64,000 bases of DNA from Neobacillus drentensis (GTDB lineage Bacteria; Bacillota; Bacilli; Bacillales; Cytobacillaceae). Of the stretch, positions 1 through 9,500 are shown piece after piece (position 1 is the stretch's first letter; every line of letters begins with the position of its first letter). The DNA lies in contig NZ_CP091110.1 in assembly GCF_021560175.1 (NCBI RefSeq), positions 5,868,501-5,932,500 on the forward strand. Direction: 5' to 3'. Under the pieces are notes generated by a model that worked only from the letters and a program-made list of their open reading frames with translations, was not told the origin of the DNA and made no database searches. Both the position numbers and the translations under genes were made by a program.

Positions 1-335
1 GAAACCATCCTCATCCCCTCTCATACTTCAAAGGATCAGGAGAACAGAATCAAATTACCTGGCTAAAAGAAGGCAAATATAACTTTTCATCTTTAGTTGA
101 ATTTAATGGTTAACTGCCTCATATGTCATTTAATTGTCACACAATATATAGATTATATCTGCTCTTATCCGCAGTTATAAAGTCCTATTTGCAGTGTAAT
201 AGAATTAGAGATGAATGTATTGCTTTGATTGAATAGATACGTTAGTGAAATGCCTTATATAACGCAAAAATGCAAACGCACTCAAAAATCCGCACAAGAA
301 TAATCAATTAAGGGACAAATTCATTACTTACACTT
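1..335. other. Leading non-coding stretch, nothing identified
   Basis: AT-rich sequence ahead of the first regulator gene. I see no open reading frame with a ribosome binding site, no strong hairpin and no recognisable RNA. It probably carries the promoter of the next gene, but no clear -35/-10 pair stands out. Confidence 0.4.
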
Positions 336-347
336 AAGGAGAATAAA

Positions 348-575
348 ATGAAAAATAATCGTATCGCTCTTTTAGGAGTTCCATTGAAGAAATTAAGAAA
401 TGACATGAATCTAACACAATGGGGACTCGCCGACCGTTGCTCCATCGACCCTTCTTACATCAGTTTGCTAGAGAACAATATGAAAAGCCCAAAATTAAGC
501 ACCGTCTTCATTATTGCTGAAGGTCTTGGTATAAAGGCTTCTGAGCTAGTAAGAGCAATCGAGGAATACATGTAA
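348..575 (+). CDS. Small XRE-family helix-turn-helix regulator
   Basis: A 75-residue protein that is almost entirely one HTH_3 (Cro/C1-type) DNA-binding domain. The helix-turn-helix runs from about residue 15 to 50 (LTQWGLADRC, then SYISLLENN, then SPKLSTV), the usual XRE order. No effector, membrane or peptidase domain follows, so it probably acts as a dimeric repressor. The start has an AAGGAG site seven bases upstream. A second, unrelated-length XRE gene follows 150 bp downstream on the same strand. The target is unknown; single-domain XRE proteins of this size often control their own promoter or sit in phage-like or plasmid-like modules, but no phage gene is seen here. Confidence 0.85.
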   Translation: MKNNRIALLGVPLKKLRNDMNLTQWGLADRCSIDPSYISLLENNMKSPKLSTVFIIAEGLGIKASELVRAIEEYM

Positions 576-689
576 ATGAACGTATTTTATTTATAAATAG
601 CAACTCATATATTTAGAAAGATTAACAAGATCCTTTCATATTTTTCCTTATACCAACTTTCGAGTAGTTTACTACGTGTGAATTCCTCT

Positions 690-710
690 CCCCTAATTAT
701 GTAATTGGGG
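690..710. promoter_or_regulatory. Dyad next to the second XRE gene, possible operator
   Basis: CCCC(T)AATTA-TG-TAATTGGGG is a near-perfect inverted repeat with one bulged base. It lies 18 bases before the start of the second XRE gene, just upstream of its GGGGA ribosome binding site. XRE repressors commonly bind such dyads near their own genes; use as an operator is inferred. Confidence 0.35.
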
Positions 711-727
711 TAAAAGGGGAATTTCCC

Positions 728-991
728 ATGAAAGAACATGATATATCGTCCATCGGAGAATTAATAGTACAGAAAAGGCGTTCTATGAAAATGTCTCAGG
801 ATGAACTGGCATTTAGATGTAAGAAAACAAGAAAAGCGATTAGTAATATTGAAACGGGAAAGAGCATGCCAAGCCTACCGCTCTTTGAAAAAATTGCACA
901 AGCCCTAGGAATGGATGGATCTGAGCTTTATAAAGAAATAGAAGACCTTGGTTTAATTGATGATCTATTTCGAGATGAAAAAGACGAATAA
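728..991 (+). CDS. Small XRE-family helix-turn-helix regulator
   Basis: An 87-residue protein dominated by a Cro/C1-type HTH between about residues 10 and 65 (IGELIVQKRR, MSQDELAFRC, RKAISNIETG, MPSLPLFEKI). The acidic tail (DDLFRDEKDE) is not a known domain. A GGGGA site precedes the ATG. It is not a close copy of the XRE gene upstream: the HTH core differs and it is twelve residues longer. A dyad just upstream could be an autoregulatory operator. Function beyond DNA binding cannot be read from the sequence. Confidence 0.85.
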   Translation: MKEHDISSIGELIVQKRRSMKMSQDELAFRCKKTRKAISNIETGKSMPSLPLFEKIAQALGMDGSELYKEIEDLGLIDDLFRDEKDE

Positions 992-996
992 CAAAT

Positions 997-1041
997 TGGG
1001 TTCAGCCCTCACAACAATAAAGTAGTGAGGGACTGAACCCA
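997..1041. repeat. Long inverted repeat after the XRE gene
   Basis: TGGGTTCAG-CCCTCAC and GTGAGGG-A-CTGAACCCA form a 16-bp stem with one bulge and a 12-base loop, six bases after the XRE stop codon. It could end transcription, but no T-run follows on either strand, so a simple intrinsic terminator is uncertain. Confidence 0.5.
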
Positions 1042-1421
1042 TTACCCTTATGGGCTTATTACAACAGTTTCGCTTTATTTTTCAATGCCTTTCGTAAAAG
1101 GTTGGCCTATCTTCTCCTAGATTTACTTTTTTCAGTCCTTTAACATTTTCTTATTTTCTATTTCGCTTTTTACTTCCTCTTCGGCTTTTCTCTTCATTGT
1201 ATCTTCCATTGCTTTACTAGTGTTAATATAGCTTAACCACAGCACATCTGGCTCGGGTTGAATGAGGGCCTTTAATCATAGGATTTGAAATTTCACCTAT
1301 AAATAGGAATATATAGTAAAATATACATATACTCATTTAACTATTTTTTCTAAGATTGATGGTAATTATTTGCGATGGTAAAGAGCTTAAAGTCTGAACC
1401 TTAAATTTCTAATTTGATACA
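1042..1421. other. Non-coding stretch, nothing identified
   Basis: AT-rich spacer with stops in all frames. The minus strand has a short lysine/glutamate-rich stretch around 1140-1210, but it has no start or ribosome binding site. I see no promoter, RNA or repeat that I can support. Confidence 0.35.
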
Positions 1422-1865
1422 GTGGTGAAAGCAATTATTCAATTATTAATAGAGTACAAATGGAAAATTTTGATTATTTGTGAAATAACGGCCTGGTTAA
1501 CTACTTTTTACATGTTATATGCAAGGTACTGGTTAAAATCTATAATTCAGTTTTACATTTTTGGGGCCATTGCAGTGATAACCGGATATGTACCACATCT
1601 AACGATCGGCATATTGGATTTTATTCAATTTCAAAAATTAGATGGTTTTACGGTGTTTATCATCCTTTTGTTTATCTTTGGCTTTACCTTTGGAAAGAAA
1701 ATAGTTACTAAAATAGATATAAAAATACAAAATTGGGTAAATAGACAGAGAGAAAGCTCACAACAAAGAATTCCGTCAGTCGAAATACCTACAAAAACCT
1801 TACCTTATATGTTAATATATTACAATATTAACAATAAAAAAGGAAAATTTTGGTGGATTTTGTAA
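1422..1865 (+). CDS. Small multi-pass membrane protein, unknown function
   Basis: A 147-residue protein with three probable membrane segments (about residues 12-34, 42-62 and 72-92) and a basic, polar C-terminal tail of about 50 residues. It has GTG as its only upstream start (GTG GTG AAA) and no convincing ribosome binding site, so translation is uncertain. I recognise no family. It lies just before a broken acyltransferase-like gene on the same strand, and the two may once have been co-transcribed. The hydrophobic pattern and the absence of an overlapping better frame favour a real or formerly real gene. Confidence 0.45.
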   Translation: MVKAIIQLLIEYKWKILIICEITAWLTTFYMLYARYWLKSIIQFYIFGAIAVITGYVPHLTIGILDFIQFQKLDGFTVFIILLFIFGFTFGKKIVTKIDIKIQNWVNRQRESSQQRIPSVEIPTKTLPYMLIYYNINNKKGKFWWIL

Positions 1866-1964
1866 AGATTCAGACACAAAAAGATTTAGAAAGATACTGT
1901 GATATATGGCTTCCAGTATAGATTGAGAATGGATATGAATTAGAATCATACTAAAGGGATTGAA

Positions 1965-2392
1965 AGATTTATTTTCCGGTCAAACTCAGGTGAAGATATA
2001 GGTTGTTTTGAATTTAATCCATATTATTTTAATTGTTCTCCTGTTAATGAATATTTCCCTTTTCATCATTTTTCCATTCTTCAAAACAAAAAAGTAATGG
2101 AATTAGATAAGTTTGTTATTAAAAGTGAATATCAGGGTTCATTAAAACGATTGTTAGAGGCCTTAAATTTATCTCGATATATGCAATTAATAAGAAATTT
2201 GATTATGTGATAGGATTAATAAATCCTCATCTGTACGGGATTGGAACAGAGAGATTTAATTTTCCGTTTAATAAATTAATAGATAGAGAATATAGTAGCA
2301 GTAAATACGTTCCTACCATGTTAGAAATAAAAGCTCTTAAAGAATCAAAATTTGGCCAAAGAGCAATGAAAAAATACATACAATTGGTTTAA
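1965..2392 (+). pseudogene. Frameshifted GNAT/autoinducer-synthase-like acyltransferase remnant
   Basis: Two frames join into one protein-like sequence. The first (RFIFRSNSGEDIGCFEFNPY, then KVMELDKFVI and GSLKRLLEAL) ends near 2208. The second continues from about 2171 as YAINKKFDYVIGLINPHLYG and runs to the stop at 2392. The order 'sets a property, identifies as E-x-D-K-F-V-I, then a long helix, then DYVIG' resembles the GNAT-fold putative hemolysin/N-acyl amino acid synthase group. A frameshift around 2171-2206 and a missing 5' end mean it is not functional as read. The family assignment rests on pattern only, so confidence is moderate. Confidence 0.45.
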
Positions 2393-2477
2393 TCCAGCTG
2401 TTATTATTCTGAACGCTACGAATAGAATAAGGGGTTTGTCAACGTGCCATCAAAACTTCGATGAGCAATAAGTAAAA

Positions 2478-2513
2478 AAATCCACAACCCAGAAAAAAAT
2501 GGGTTGTGGATTT
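2478..2513 (+). terminator. Hairpin after the acyltransferase remnant
   Basis: AAATCCACAACCC and GGGTTGTGGATTT form a 13-bp stem around a ten-base loop. It has A-rich and T-containing flanks, but no long T-run. It probably marks the end of the leftward-lying plus-strand genes. Confidence 0.5.
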
Positions 2514-2649
2514 CCAAGTCTTAAGAAAATAACATGCTTAGGGAAGTAGATTTAAAAGAGGTTGAACGAATTAGAACATTGGTAAATCCAAATTGGTAAG
2601 GCACAATGACTTTCTGTTAATCATAAAACTGTCTCCACAATGTATAATG

Positions 2650-2690
2650 AAATATGCACCCTTGCCTCCAAAAGACAAGGGTGCATATTT
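2650..2690 (-). terminator. Hairpin downstream of rfbB
   Basis: AAATATGCACCCTTG and CAAGGGTGCATATTT make a perfect 15-bp stem with an 11-base loop, about 60 bases past the rfbB stop codon. It could terminate transcription from either side; a T-rich stretch lies on the plus side. Confidence 0.6.
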
Positions 2691-2747
2691 TATTATACCT
2701 TTCTTGGAAAATAACGCATATTCATTTATTTGAATCCATAAAACTAT

Positions 2748-3770
2748 CTAATTCAATGTATATTGCTTCTTAAAGTAATTCTGATATTCTCCACTGATAA
2801 TTTGCTCCCACCACCACTTATTATCCATATACCATTGAATGGTTTGAGCAATTCCTGTTTCAAACGTATAGGTTGGTTTCCAGCCTAACTTCTCTAATTT
2901 AGTAGGATCGATGGCATATCGCTTATCATGACCTAAACGGTCTGCAACAAATTCAATTAGGTTCTCAGACTTTCCTAATGTATTAATAATTGTTTTAACT
3001 ACTTCTAGATTAGTCCGTTCATTATGCCCGCCGACATTATAAACTTCACCCGTTACACCTTCATGTAGGACCAAGTCGATTGCTGCACAATGATCTTGAA
3101 CATGAAGCCAATCTCTAATATTCTTTCCATCACCATAAACGGGTACCTTTTCCTCATTCAATACGCGAGAGATCGTTAACGGAATTAACTTTTCCGGAAA
3201 ATGGAGCGGTCCATAATTATTAGAGCAACGTGTGATATTGATAGGTAGGCCAAATGTTTCATGATAGGCTCTAACTAGCAAGTCAGATGATGCCTTACTT
3301 GCACTATACGGACTATTTGGCTGTAAGGGAGTATCCTCTGTAAAGAAGGTTGTCGGATCAAAATCTAGCTCCCCATAGACTTCATCTGTAGAAACATTAA
3401 CAAATTTAGTCACACCAATTTTCTTCGCAGCATCTAGTAATACTTGCGTTCCTAAAACATTTGTTTTCACAAAAATCTCAGGATCAGTAATCGAGCGATC
3501 CACATGGCTTTCTGCAGCAAAATGGGCTACATAATCAAACTTTTCTTTTTCAAAAAGTGCCATGATGGCTTTGCGATCAGCGATATCTGCCTTTACAAAA
3601 TGATAGTTATTATTGTTTTCGATTTCACGATGCTTGGTTAAATCCCCCGCATAGGTTAATAAATCTAAATTATAAATATCATAATTAGGGTACTTATTTA
3701 CCATAAATTGAACAAAGTTCCCGCCAATGAAACCTGCTCCGCCTGTTACTAGAATCTTTTTCCTATTCAT
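2748..3770 (-). CDS. rfbB: dTDP-glucose 4,6-dehydratase
   Basis: A 340-residue, full-length short-chain dehydrogenase that converts dTDP-glucose to dTDP-4-keto-6-deoxyglucose in the cytoplasm. The NAD-binding GGAGFIGG motif is at residues 10-17. The family TDEVYG motif (near residue 128) and the catalytic YSASK (near residue 155) follow, and the RCSNNYGP motif is present. It lies 82 bp downstream of rfbA on the same strand, and the two act consecutively. The next two steps of dTDP-rhamnose synthesis (rfbC, rfbD) are not in this window, so the final sugar could be rhamnose only if those genes lie elsewhere. Confidence 0.96.
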   Translation of the reverse strand: MNRKKILVTGGAGFIGGNFVQFMVNKYPNYDIYNLDLLTYAGDLTKHREIENNNNYHFVKADIADRKAIMALFEKEKFDYVAHFAAESHVDRSITDPEIFVKTNVLGTQVLLDAAKKIGVTKFVNVSTDEVYGELDFDPTTFFTEDTPLQPNSPYSASKASSDLLVRAYHETFGLPINITRCSNNYGPLHFPEKLIPLTISRVLNEEKVPVYGDGKNIRDWLHVQDHCAAIDLVLHEGVTGEVYNVGGHNERTNLEVVKTIINTLGKSENLIEFVADRLGHDKRYAIDPTKLEKLGWKPTYTFETGIAQTIQWYMDNKWWWEQIISGEYQNYFKKQYTLN

Positions 3771-3852
3771 TATTTCACCTCATGTTGTAATGCTAAAAAG
3801 TATTTTAATAAGAAATCATGCCAAATTTGTAAAAAGGTCGTCATAGGCATTA

Positions 3853-4731
3853 TTAATATTTTATTCCGCCATTTGCTACCTTTAGCAGATACTGACCATA
3901 TCCTGTCTTAGAAAACCTTTCTCCTGATTCCAGAAGTTGTTCTTTTCCAATCCAACCATTAATATAAGCAATTTCTTCAAGAGCGGCGATTTTAATTCCT
4001 TGATGTTCTTCAATCGTTTTAACAAAATTCGTAGCCTCTACTAAACTTTGATGTGTACCTGTATCTAGCCAAGTAAAGCCGCGTCCAAGGAGCTCTACCT
4101 CCAGTTCACCCATCTTCAAATAAGCTTCATTAACTGAAGTAATTTCTAATTCCCCACGAGGAGATCGTTTCACATTTTTTGCAATTTCAACAATCCGATT
4201 ATCATAAAAGTATAAACCAGTTATCGCGTAATTAGACTTTGGAAACTCTGGCTTTTCCTCTACGCTTAACACTTTTCCTATCTCATCGAATTCGACCACA
4301 CCAAATCTCTCAGGATCTTGAACATGGTAGCCAAAAACAGTCGCTCCGCTTTCTTTTTGAGCTGCTTTTTGGAGAATCTTCCGCATACCAGAGCCATAAT
4401 AGATATTATCTCCTAGGATCATAGCAACGGAGTCATTACCAATAAACTCTTCACCAATAATAAAAGCCTGTGCCAGCCCGTCTGGACTCTCTTGTACTTT
4501 ATATTGTAGCGAAATACCAAATTGTGAACCATCACCGAGTAATGCTTCAAAACGTGGTGTATCCTCTGGAGTTGATATGATCAGTATTTCACGAATCCCT
4601 GCAAGCATTAAAGTTGATAGTGGATAAAAGATCATTGGTTTATCATAAATTGGTAGTAGTTGTTTACTTGTGACCATCGTCAATGGATAGAGACGTGTTC
4701 CGCTTCCACCTGCTAAAATTATACCTTTCAT
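3853..4731 (-). CDS. rfbA: Glucose-1-phosphate thymidylyltransferase
   Basis: A 292-residue nucleotidyltransferase that makes dTDP-glucose from glucose-1-phosphate and dTTP. The signature GGSGTRLYPLT is at residues 8-18 and KPMIFYPL follows; the LGDNIYYG metal/nucleotide site is near residue 110, and EEKPEFPKS and WLDTGT follow in order. I chose the ATG that gives MKGIILAGG. A TTG two codons upstream is closer to the AGGAGG site, so the true start may be either. It is followed by rfbB. Length is normal for the long RfbA class. Confidence 0.95.
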   Translation of the reverse strand: MKGIILAGGSGTRLYPLTMVTSKQLLPIYDKPMIFYPLSTLMLAGIREILIISTPEDTPRFEALLGDGSQFGISLQYKVQESPDGLAQAFIIGEEFIGNDSVAMILGDNIYYGSGMRKILQKAAQKESGATVFGYHVQDPERFGVVEFDEIGKVLSVEEKPEFPKSNYAITGLYFYDNRIVEIAKNVKRSPRGELEITSVNEAYLKMGELEVELLGRGFTWLDTGTHQSLVEATNFVKTIEEHQGIKIAALEEIAYINGWIGKEQLLESGERFSKTGYGQYLLKVANGGIKY

Positions 4732-4914
4732 TAACAAAATTCCTCCTAATCTAATCTGATTTACTTATTTATAAATGAACCTACTGTAATTAACAACTAG
4801 TTTATCTGCCCCTCGTTACGCCAAGAGCTTGGTTACCTAATTCTGCATCATTTGGCATCTACAGCAAAGTCAACTAGGGACCAAAATTTCTTATGAGATT
4901 ATGCTGGAGGGCTT

Positions 4915-5215
4915 AAGTTAGGTCGATTCAAACTTTTAACCGCAAGTACATGGTCTGCTATAATATGAGACTTATTATTTTGAATTGTTAATCCATTTGT
5001 ACGTGAACCATGGGCTCCGTGTCGATTGATAGATAATATCCGTTCTGGGATCTTCACACTTCCGCCTGCACCAATTTCTTGTGTTTAAAGACTTTCTTCC
5101 TGACCAATTTTTATTGTTTTCGATGTTAAGCAACGTTTCTTCTAAATCTCTTTCTAAACTATTATACGAAAGAAAGCATCTCTAGTGCATTATTTAACCA
5201 AGACACTATTATTAC
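4915..5215 (-). pseudogene. Degraded second copy of a pgcA 5' end
   Basis: On the minus strand a short stretch reads VSWLNNALEMLSFV and then, after a frame disturbance, LERDLEETLLNIENNKN. This aligns with the start of the neighbouring pgcA (TWLHNAEKWLSFE, then LEHDLKDTLLKIESNKR). A later stretch, EIGAGG...RILSIN, may match the EFGTGGMRGE...LNIYT part. Beyond that it cannot be aligned. No intact frame remains. It looks like the relic of a paralogous phosphohexomutase, or of a duplication of the pgcA 5' end. The first segment is convincing, the rest weak. Confidence 0.45.
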
Positions 5216-5401
5216 AAGTATCCGATACTATCTTACAACTGAAATGACTTTCGATGGTTCCAACCCATAGGATAGAAAGACTTTCCCTTATCCATCGCAC
5301 TTTAACGTGCAAAAACTTTATCTGAGAAGGGGACTTACCACTGGTTCTGTAAGGCAAGGGTGTTAATTAGTAGCGCATTCCATTATAAAGGATTGAAGGG
5401 A
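5216..5401. other. Spacer between pgcA relics, nothing identified
   Basis: This spacer has stops in all frames, and no stretch resembles a known protein. It may be further eroded sequence from the pgcA relic upstream. Confidence 0.3.
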
Positions 5402-6944
5402 TTATACCCTTGCAGCTAATCTAACATTTACCATATTCATCACAGCAGTTTGAATAGCAGCTAACTTCTCCTGGCTGTGTTCCATTGAGTCACCTTTTAC
5501 CCCAAAGTAAAATTTCGCCTTAGGCTCTGTTCCAGATGGGCGCAGACAGAACCATGAACCATCCGATAAAAAGTACTTCAATACATTTGACGACGACAAG
5601 TTAATCTTACTTTCCAATCCACCTGCTTTTCTTACAGAAGTGGCATAGTCCTCCATTGCAGCAACTTCGGCAGCAAAAATGGCCGACTGAACAGCATCCT
5701 TATCACGCACAAAATCGCCGATCAGATAACCATAACTCTCCTCATAGCCAAATAAGAAGGTATGCTGACCCGTTTGTTCAAACTCATTGTTCTTTTTACC
5801 GATGAATTTGAAACCTGTTAGAGTATCCATTGCTCAATGCCATAAGACTGAACAATTGCACGGCCAATTTCAGAGGTAACAATGGTTTTGATGACCACAC
5901 CATTTTCAGGAAGTAAGCCTTTGGCTTGTTTTTGAGATAGTAGATACTCCAGCATTAAGTCGCCCATTTGGTTCCCTGTAAGCACCACATATTCACCAGA
6001 ATGGTTCTTTACTGCTACACCTAACCGGTCCGCATCAGGATCAGTCGCCATTAGAATGTTTGCGCCAATTTCTTCACCATATTTTATAGCGATTTCAAAT
6101 GTGGCATGCTCTTCTGGGTTCGGTGACTTAACAGTTGAAAAATTGGCATCAGGTAGCTCTTGCTCCTTTACTCCCGTAATATGTTCAAATCCAAACGCCT
6201 TTAGCCCAGCACGAACAGGTTTATTTCCTGTTCCATGTAATGAAGAATAAACAATTTTTAAATCATTTGCGACATTAGCTACCACTTCAGAATTCAATTG
6301 AAGTGACTTTACATAAGCATTGTCGATCTCTTCTCCAACGTAAGCTAATAATCCAGTGGAAAGAAGGGTCTGCTCTTCTGCTGCTTCAACTGTTAATTCA
6401 TTTTCAACAGCGTTCACATATTTAATAATAGTATCAGCTGCTTCTGGAGGAAGTTGGCCGCCGTCTTTTCCATACACTTTAAAACCATTGTATTCAGTTG
6501 GATTATGACTGTCGGTAATGACTACTCCTGAAAAGGCATGTAAGTATCTAACTGCAAAGGACAATACTGGTGTTGGACGAAGTTCAACAAATACATAAGC
6601 CTTAATTCCATAATTGCCTACCGTTTTGGCTACTTCTAACGCGAATTCAGGAGACTTATGGCGAGAGTCATACGCAATCACAACGCCACGCTGTTTTGCT
6701 TCCTCCCCTTGTTCAGCGATATACTTAGCCAATCCCTCAGCTGCTCTACGAATAGTATAGATATTTAAACGGTAATACCAGGTCCTAACTCTCCACGCAT
6801 ACCACCGGTACCAAATTCTAAATGTTTATAGAAATGATCTTCTAATAATCTTTTATTGCTCTCTATTTTAAGTAAGGTATCTTTTAAGTCATGTTCTAAA
6901 TTTTCAAATGAAAGCCATTTTTCTGCATTATGTAACCAAGTCAA
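5402..6944 (-). pseudogene. pgcA: Phosphoglucomutase with three lesions
   Basis: Alpha-phosphohexomutase that interconverts glucose-6-phosphate and glucose-1-phosphate, which would feed rfbA and galU. Three frames join. TWLHNAEKWLSF...GTGGMRGELGPG is followed by the 304-residue frame with YDSRHKSPEFA, the DPDADR metal-binding loop and the phosphoserine loop, where it reads ITDSHNPTEYN instead of the usual TASHNP. The last frame has FGYEESYGYL and CLRPSGTEPK. One base is missing near 6778 (ATTACC for ATTAACC) and one near 5826. Between FAAEVAA and EDYATS about 50 residues usual in this family are absent, an in-frame deletion. The TTG start has an AGGGGG site. The three independent lesions suggest real decay rather than read errors alone. 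Confidence 0.8.
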
Positions 6945-6961
6945 AATTGGTTCCCCCTTGT

Positions 6962-8026
6962 CTAAGATGTAGAAATATTCATTATTTGCAATATATCTGC
7001 GACTATCTTATCTGCCTCATGATTATTTAATTTGCTATTCACGTTAATTTCTTTTGTAATATTATTCATAAAGAATTCGTCCAACCGAAAAGACTTAAAC
7101 TGGTCCCAATCAATGGTAATAATTGATGGTGTTTTGATCTTCTTCCATGGAAGGTCGATTAAGGATTAAAAGAGGTACACTGGCATTAATGGCCTAACCA
7201 TTCCCCAACCTGCCTTTGAAATAACTAGATCTGATGCCGCAATATAGTTTTGTGATTCCAGATAATCTCTAGGAATTTGAAAAACATTAGCACGGTTTAC
7301 CTGAACATTGGAAGATACGATAAAGACACAATCAGGGCTGTCCCAAATAGGCAACTCCTCTAATGAATCAACATCTATTTTCATTCCAAGTCCTAAGAAG
7401 ATAACGTGCTTATAACCATTTAGATTTACTAATTTTCTAATTCGTACAACCTCTTTTAAATCTACTTCCCTTGAATATAAGCCATATTCATTTGTTGTGA
7501 CGTTCCACTTTTCATTGCTGCAAGCCAAAGATAAGAAATAGGTCATTTTTTGATAGGCCGTTTTAAACGAATGTAACTCTCTATCTTCAATTAAGCCTTG
7601 ATAGGCAGTATACCAAGTAAAATTAGATAGACCAATAGAAGGAATCCCTAACCGTTGAGCAGCTTCAAATGGCAGCGGTGAAATATCGGAAACCACCAAA
7701 TCAACCTTATTCACCTGAAGGAACCCTTGCTCCTGCTCAACCTTCTCATCCCAATTACAAACGAAGTTTTTATATTCCTCCAATAATCTTACTCTATCGG
7801 GCTGGATTGAATCCTCTACTAAGAAGTAACCCACATCTGTCTTTTTGTCGCGGTAACTTACACGAATAGAATTTAGGGGTTCCTTAATAAAAGACTGCGC
7901 AAAGGAATGCGAGACAATAATGTTCACTTCCGGGTCCTTTAGAAGATTCCTTATAACCGCAATACTTCTTGAAGCATGTCCATATCCATAATCAGAAATA
8001 TAATAAGCAATGGTCTTCAAAAACAC
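6962..8026 (-). pseudogene. Frameshifted MurG/MGT-like glycosyltransferase
   Basis: The first 275 residues form a GT-B-type glycosyltransferase. The nucleotide-sugar transferase start (YYISDYGYGHASRS) matches proteins that scan for a donor in the C-terminal half, and ASDLVISKAGWG is the donor-side signature. After GWGMV one base is missing near 7187. The other frame continues as VPLLILNRPSMEEDQNTIN, and the original frame then resumes with IDWDQFKSFRLDEFF and ends near 6962. So there are two frame breaks. It lies between pgcA and a UDP-sugar dehydrogenase, which fits polysaccharide or glycolipid synthesis. Acceptor and donor are unknown. Confidence 0.7.
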
Positions 8027-8095
8027 TTCACCTCGAAAATAATAAAGAAGGGAGAAGACCTATACCCTCCCCCCTCCTATTAGGATAACCATTGT

Positions 8096-9268
8096 CTAGT
8101 CCCTACTAAACAAGTCCCTAGTGTAAACCTTATCCTTTACCTCATGTAAATCTTCAGATAATCTGTTAGCAACAATCACATCAGATATCTTCTTAAACTC
8201 TTCAAAATCATTTATAACTCTTGAATTAAAGAATTGATCTTCATGAAGGGCCGGCTCGTATACAACTACTTCAATGCCTTTCGCCTTAATACGCTTCATA
8301 ACCCCTTGAATAGCTGACTGCCTAAAGTTATCTGAGTCCATTTTCATTGTAAGTCGGTAAATCCCAACAATCTTTGGACTCCTTTTAATAATCATATCCG
8401 CAATGTGATCTTTTCTGGTTCGATTCGCATCCACAATTGATGACATAATATTATTAGGAACATCTGAGTAATTCGCTAATAACTGCTTTGTATCTTTAGG
8501 TAAGCAGTAGCCCCCATAACCAAAGGAAGGATTATTATAATGATTACCAATTCGAGGATCAAGCCCTACTCCATCGATGATTTGCTTCGTATTTAATCCT
8601 CTAACTTCAGCATAGGAATCTAACTCATTAAAAAACGCAACTCTCATTGCAAGATAAGTATTTGCAAATAGTTTAATTGCCTCTGCCTCTGTTGAATTTG
8701 TAAAAAGGACATGGATATTTTCTTTCTTTGCACCCTTCAGTAGCAAATCAGCAAATACCTTTGCTCGTTCGGATTGTTCTCCTACGATAATTCTTGACGG
8801 AAACAGATTATCATAAAGGGCTTTACCCTCTCTTAAAAACTCCGGCGAAAAAATAATATTATCTGTTTCAAACTTCTCTCTTACCTTTTCTGTATAACCT
8901 ACAGGGACTGTTGATTTAATCACCATAATCGCATCCGGATTAATGGATAATACATTTGCAATAACCGCTTCAACAGATCTTGTGTTAAAATAGTTCATTT
9001 CAGGATCATAGTTAGTCGGAGTAGAAATAATCACATATTCAGCATCTTTAAATGCCTTATAGTTATCTGTAGTGGCAGTTAAATTTAGCTCTTTTGATGC
9101 TAAATATTCTTCAATATCATGATCAATTATAGGAGATTTCCTATTATTGATCATATCTACTTTTTCTTGAATGATATCTAAAGCTATTACTTCATTATTT
9201 TGTGCTAAAAGAATTGCATTCGATAATCCTACATAGCCTGTTCCAGCGATTGTTACTCTCATTGTCAT
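8096..9268 (-). CDS. UDP-glucose/UDP-sugar 6-dehydrogenase
   Basis: A 390-residue NAD-dependent dehydrogenase that oxidises a UDP-hexose at C6 to a uronic acid. The Rossmann motif GTGYVGL is at residues 10-16, the conserved STPTN near residue 85, KSTVPVGYT near residue 118, and the catalytic cysteine is in GYGGYCLPKDT near residue 256. It is the short class without a long C-terminal extension. It is intact although both flanks are decayed. A short relic of another UDP-glucose dehydrogenase start lies 140 bp upstream. UDP-glucose is the likeliest substrate; UDP-GlcNAc or UDP-ManNAc cannot be excluded from motifs alone. Confidence 0.9.
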   Translation of the reverse strand: MTMRVTIAGTGYVGLSNAILLAQNNEVIALDIIQEKVDMINNRKSPIIDHDIEEYLASKELNLTATTDNYKAFKDAEYVIISTPTNYDPEMNYFNTRSVEAVIANVLSINPDAIMVIKSTVPVGYTEKVREKFETDNIIFSPEFLREGKALYDNLFPSRIIVGEQSERAKVFADLLLKGAKKENIHVLFTNSTEAEAIKLFANTYLAMRVAFFNELDSYAEVRGLNTKQIIDGVGLDPRIGNHYNNPSFGYGGYCLPKDTKQLLANYSDVPNNIMSSIVDANRTRKDHIADMIIKRSPKIVGIYRLTMKMDSDNFRQSAIQGVMKRIKAKGIEVVVYEPALHEDQFFNSRVINDFEEFKKISDVIVANRLSEDLHEVKDKVYTRDLFSRD

Positions 9269-9404
9269 TACATCTCCATGTTTTATTAAATAGTTAGGAA
9301 ATCATATAAATTGTATTATATTTAAAAAAAATTTTTGTTAAATAATTAGTCCATCAAGTAACTATTATACTAGTTCTATAATAATCAGAAACATTAAAAT
9401 ATTA

Positions 9405-9500
9405 CTAATTCCACACACTAGTGACAAAATGTCCTTTCTCCGCCAGACAGACACTGGTTACTAAACCCACGTAACCAGTTCCAGCTACTGCTATTTTCAA
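9405..9500 (-). pseudogene. 5' relic of a second UDP-glucose dehydrogenase
   Basis: From a TTG with an AAAGGAAAGG site upstream, the frame reads KIAVAGTGYVGLVTSVCLAE and GHFVTSVWN and then stops after 31 codons. This is the first beta-alpha-beta unit of a UDP-glucose dehydrogenase. It differs from the intact gene downstream (VTIAGTGYVGLSNAILLAQ), so it is a different enzyme's start, not a duplicate. The rest of the gene is gone. The ribosome binding site is still in place. Confidence 0.75.
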
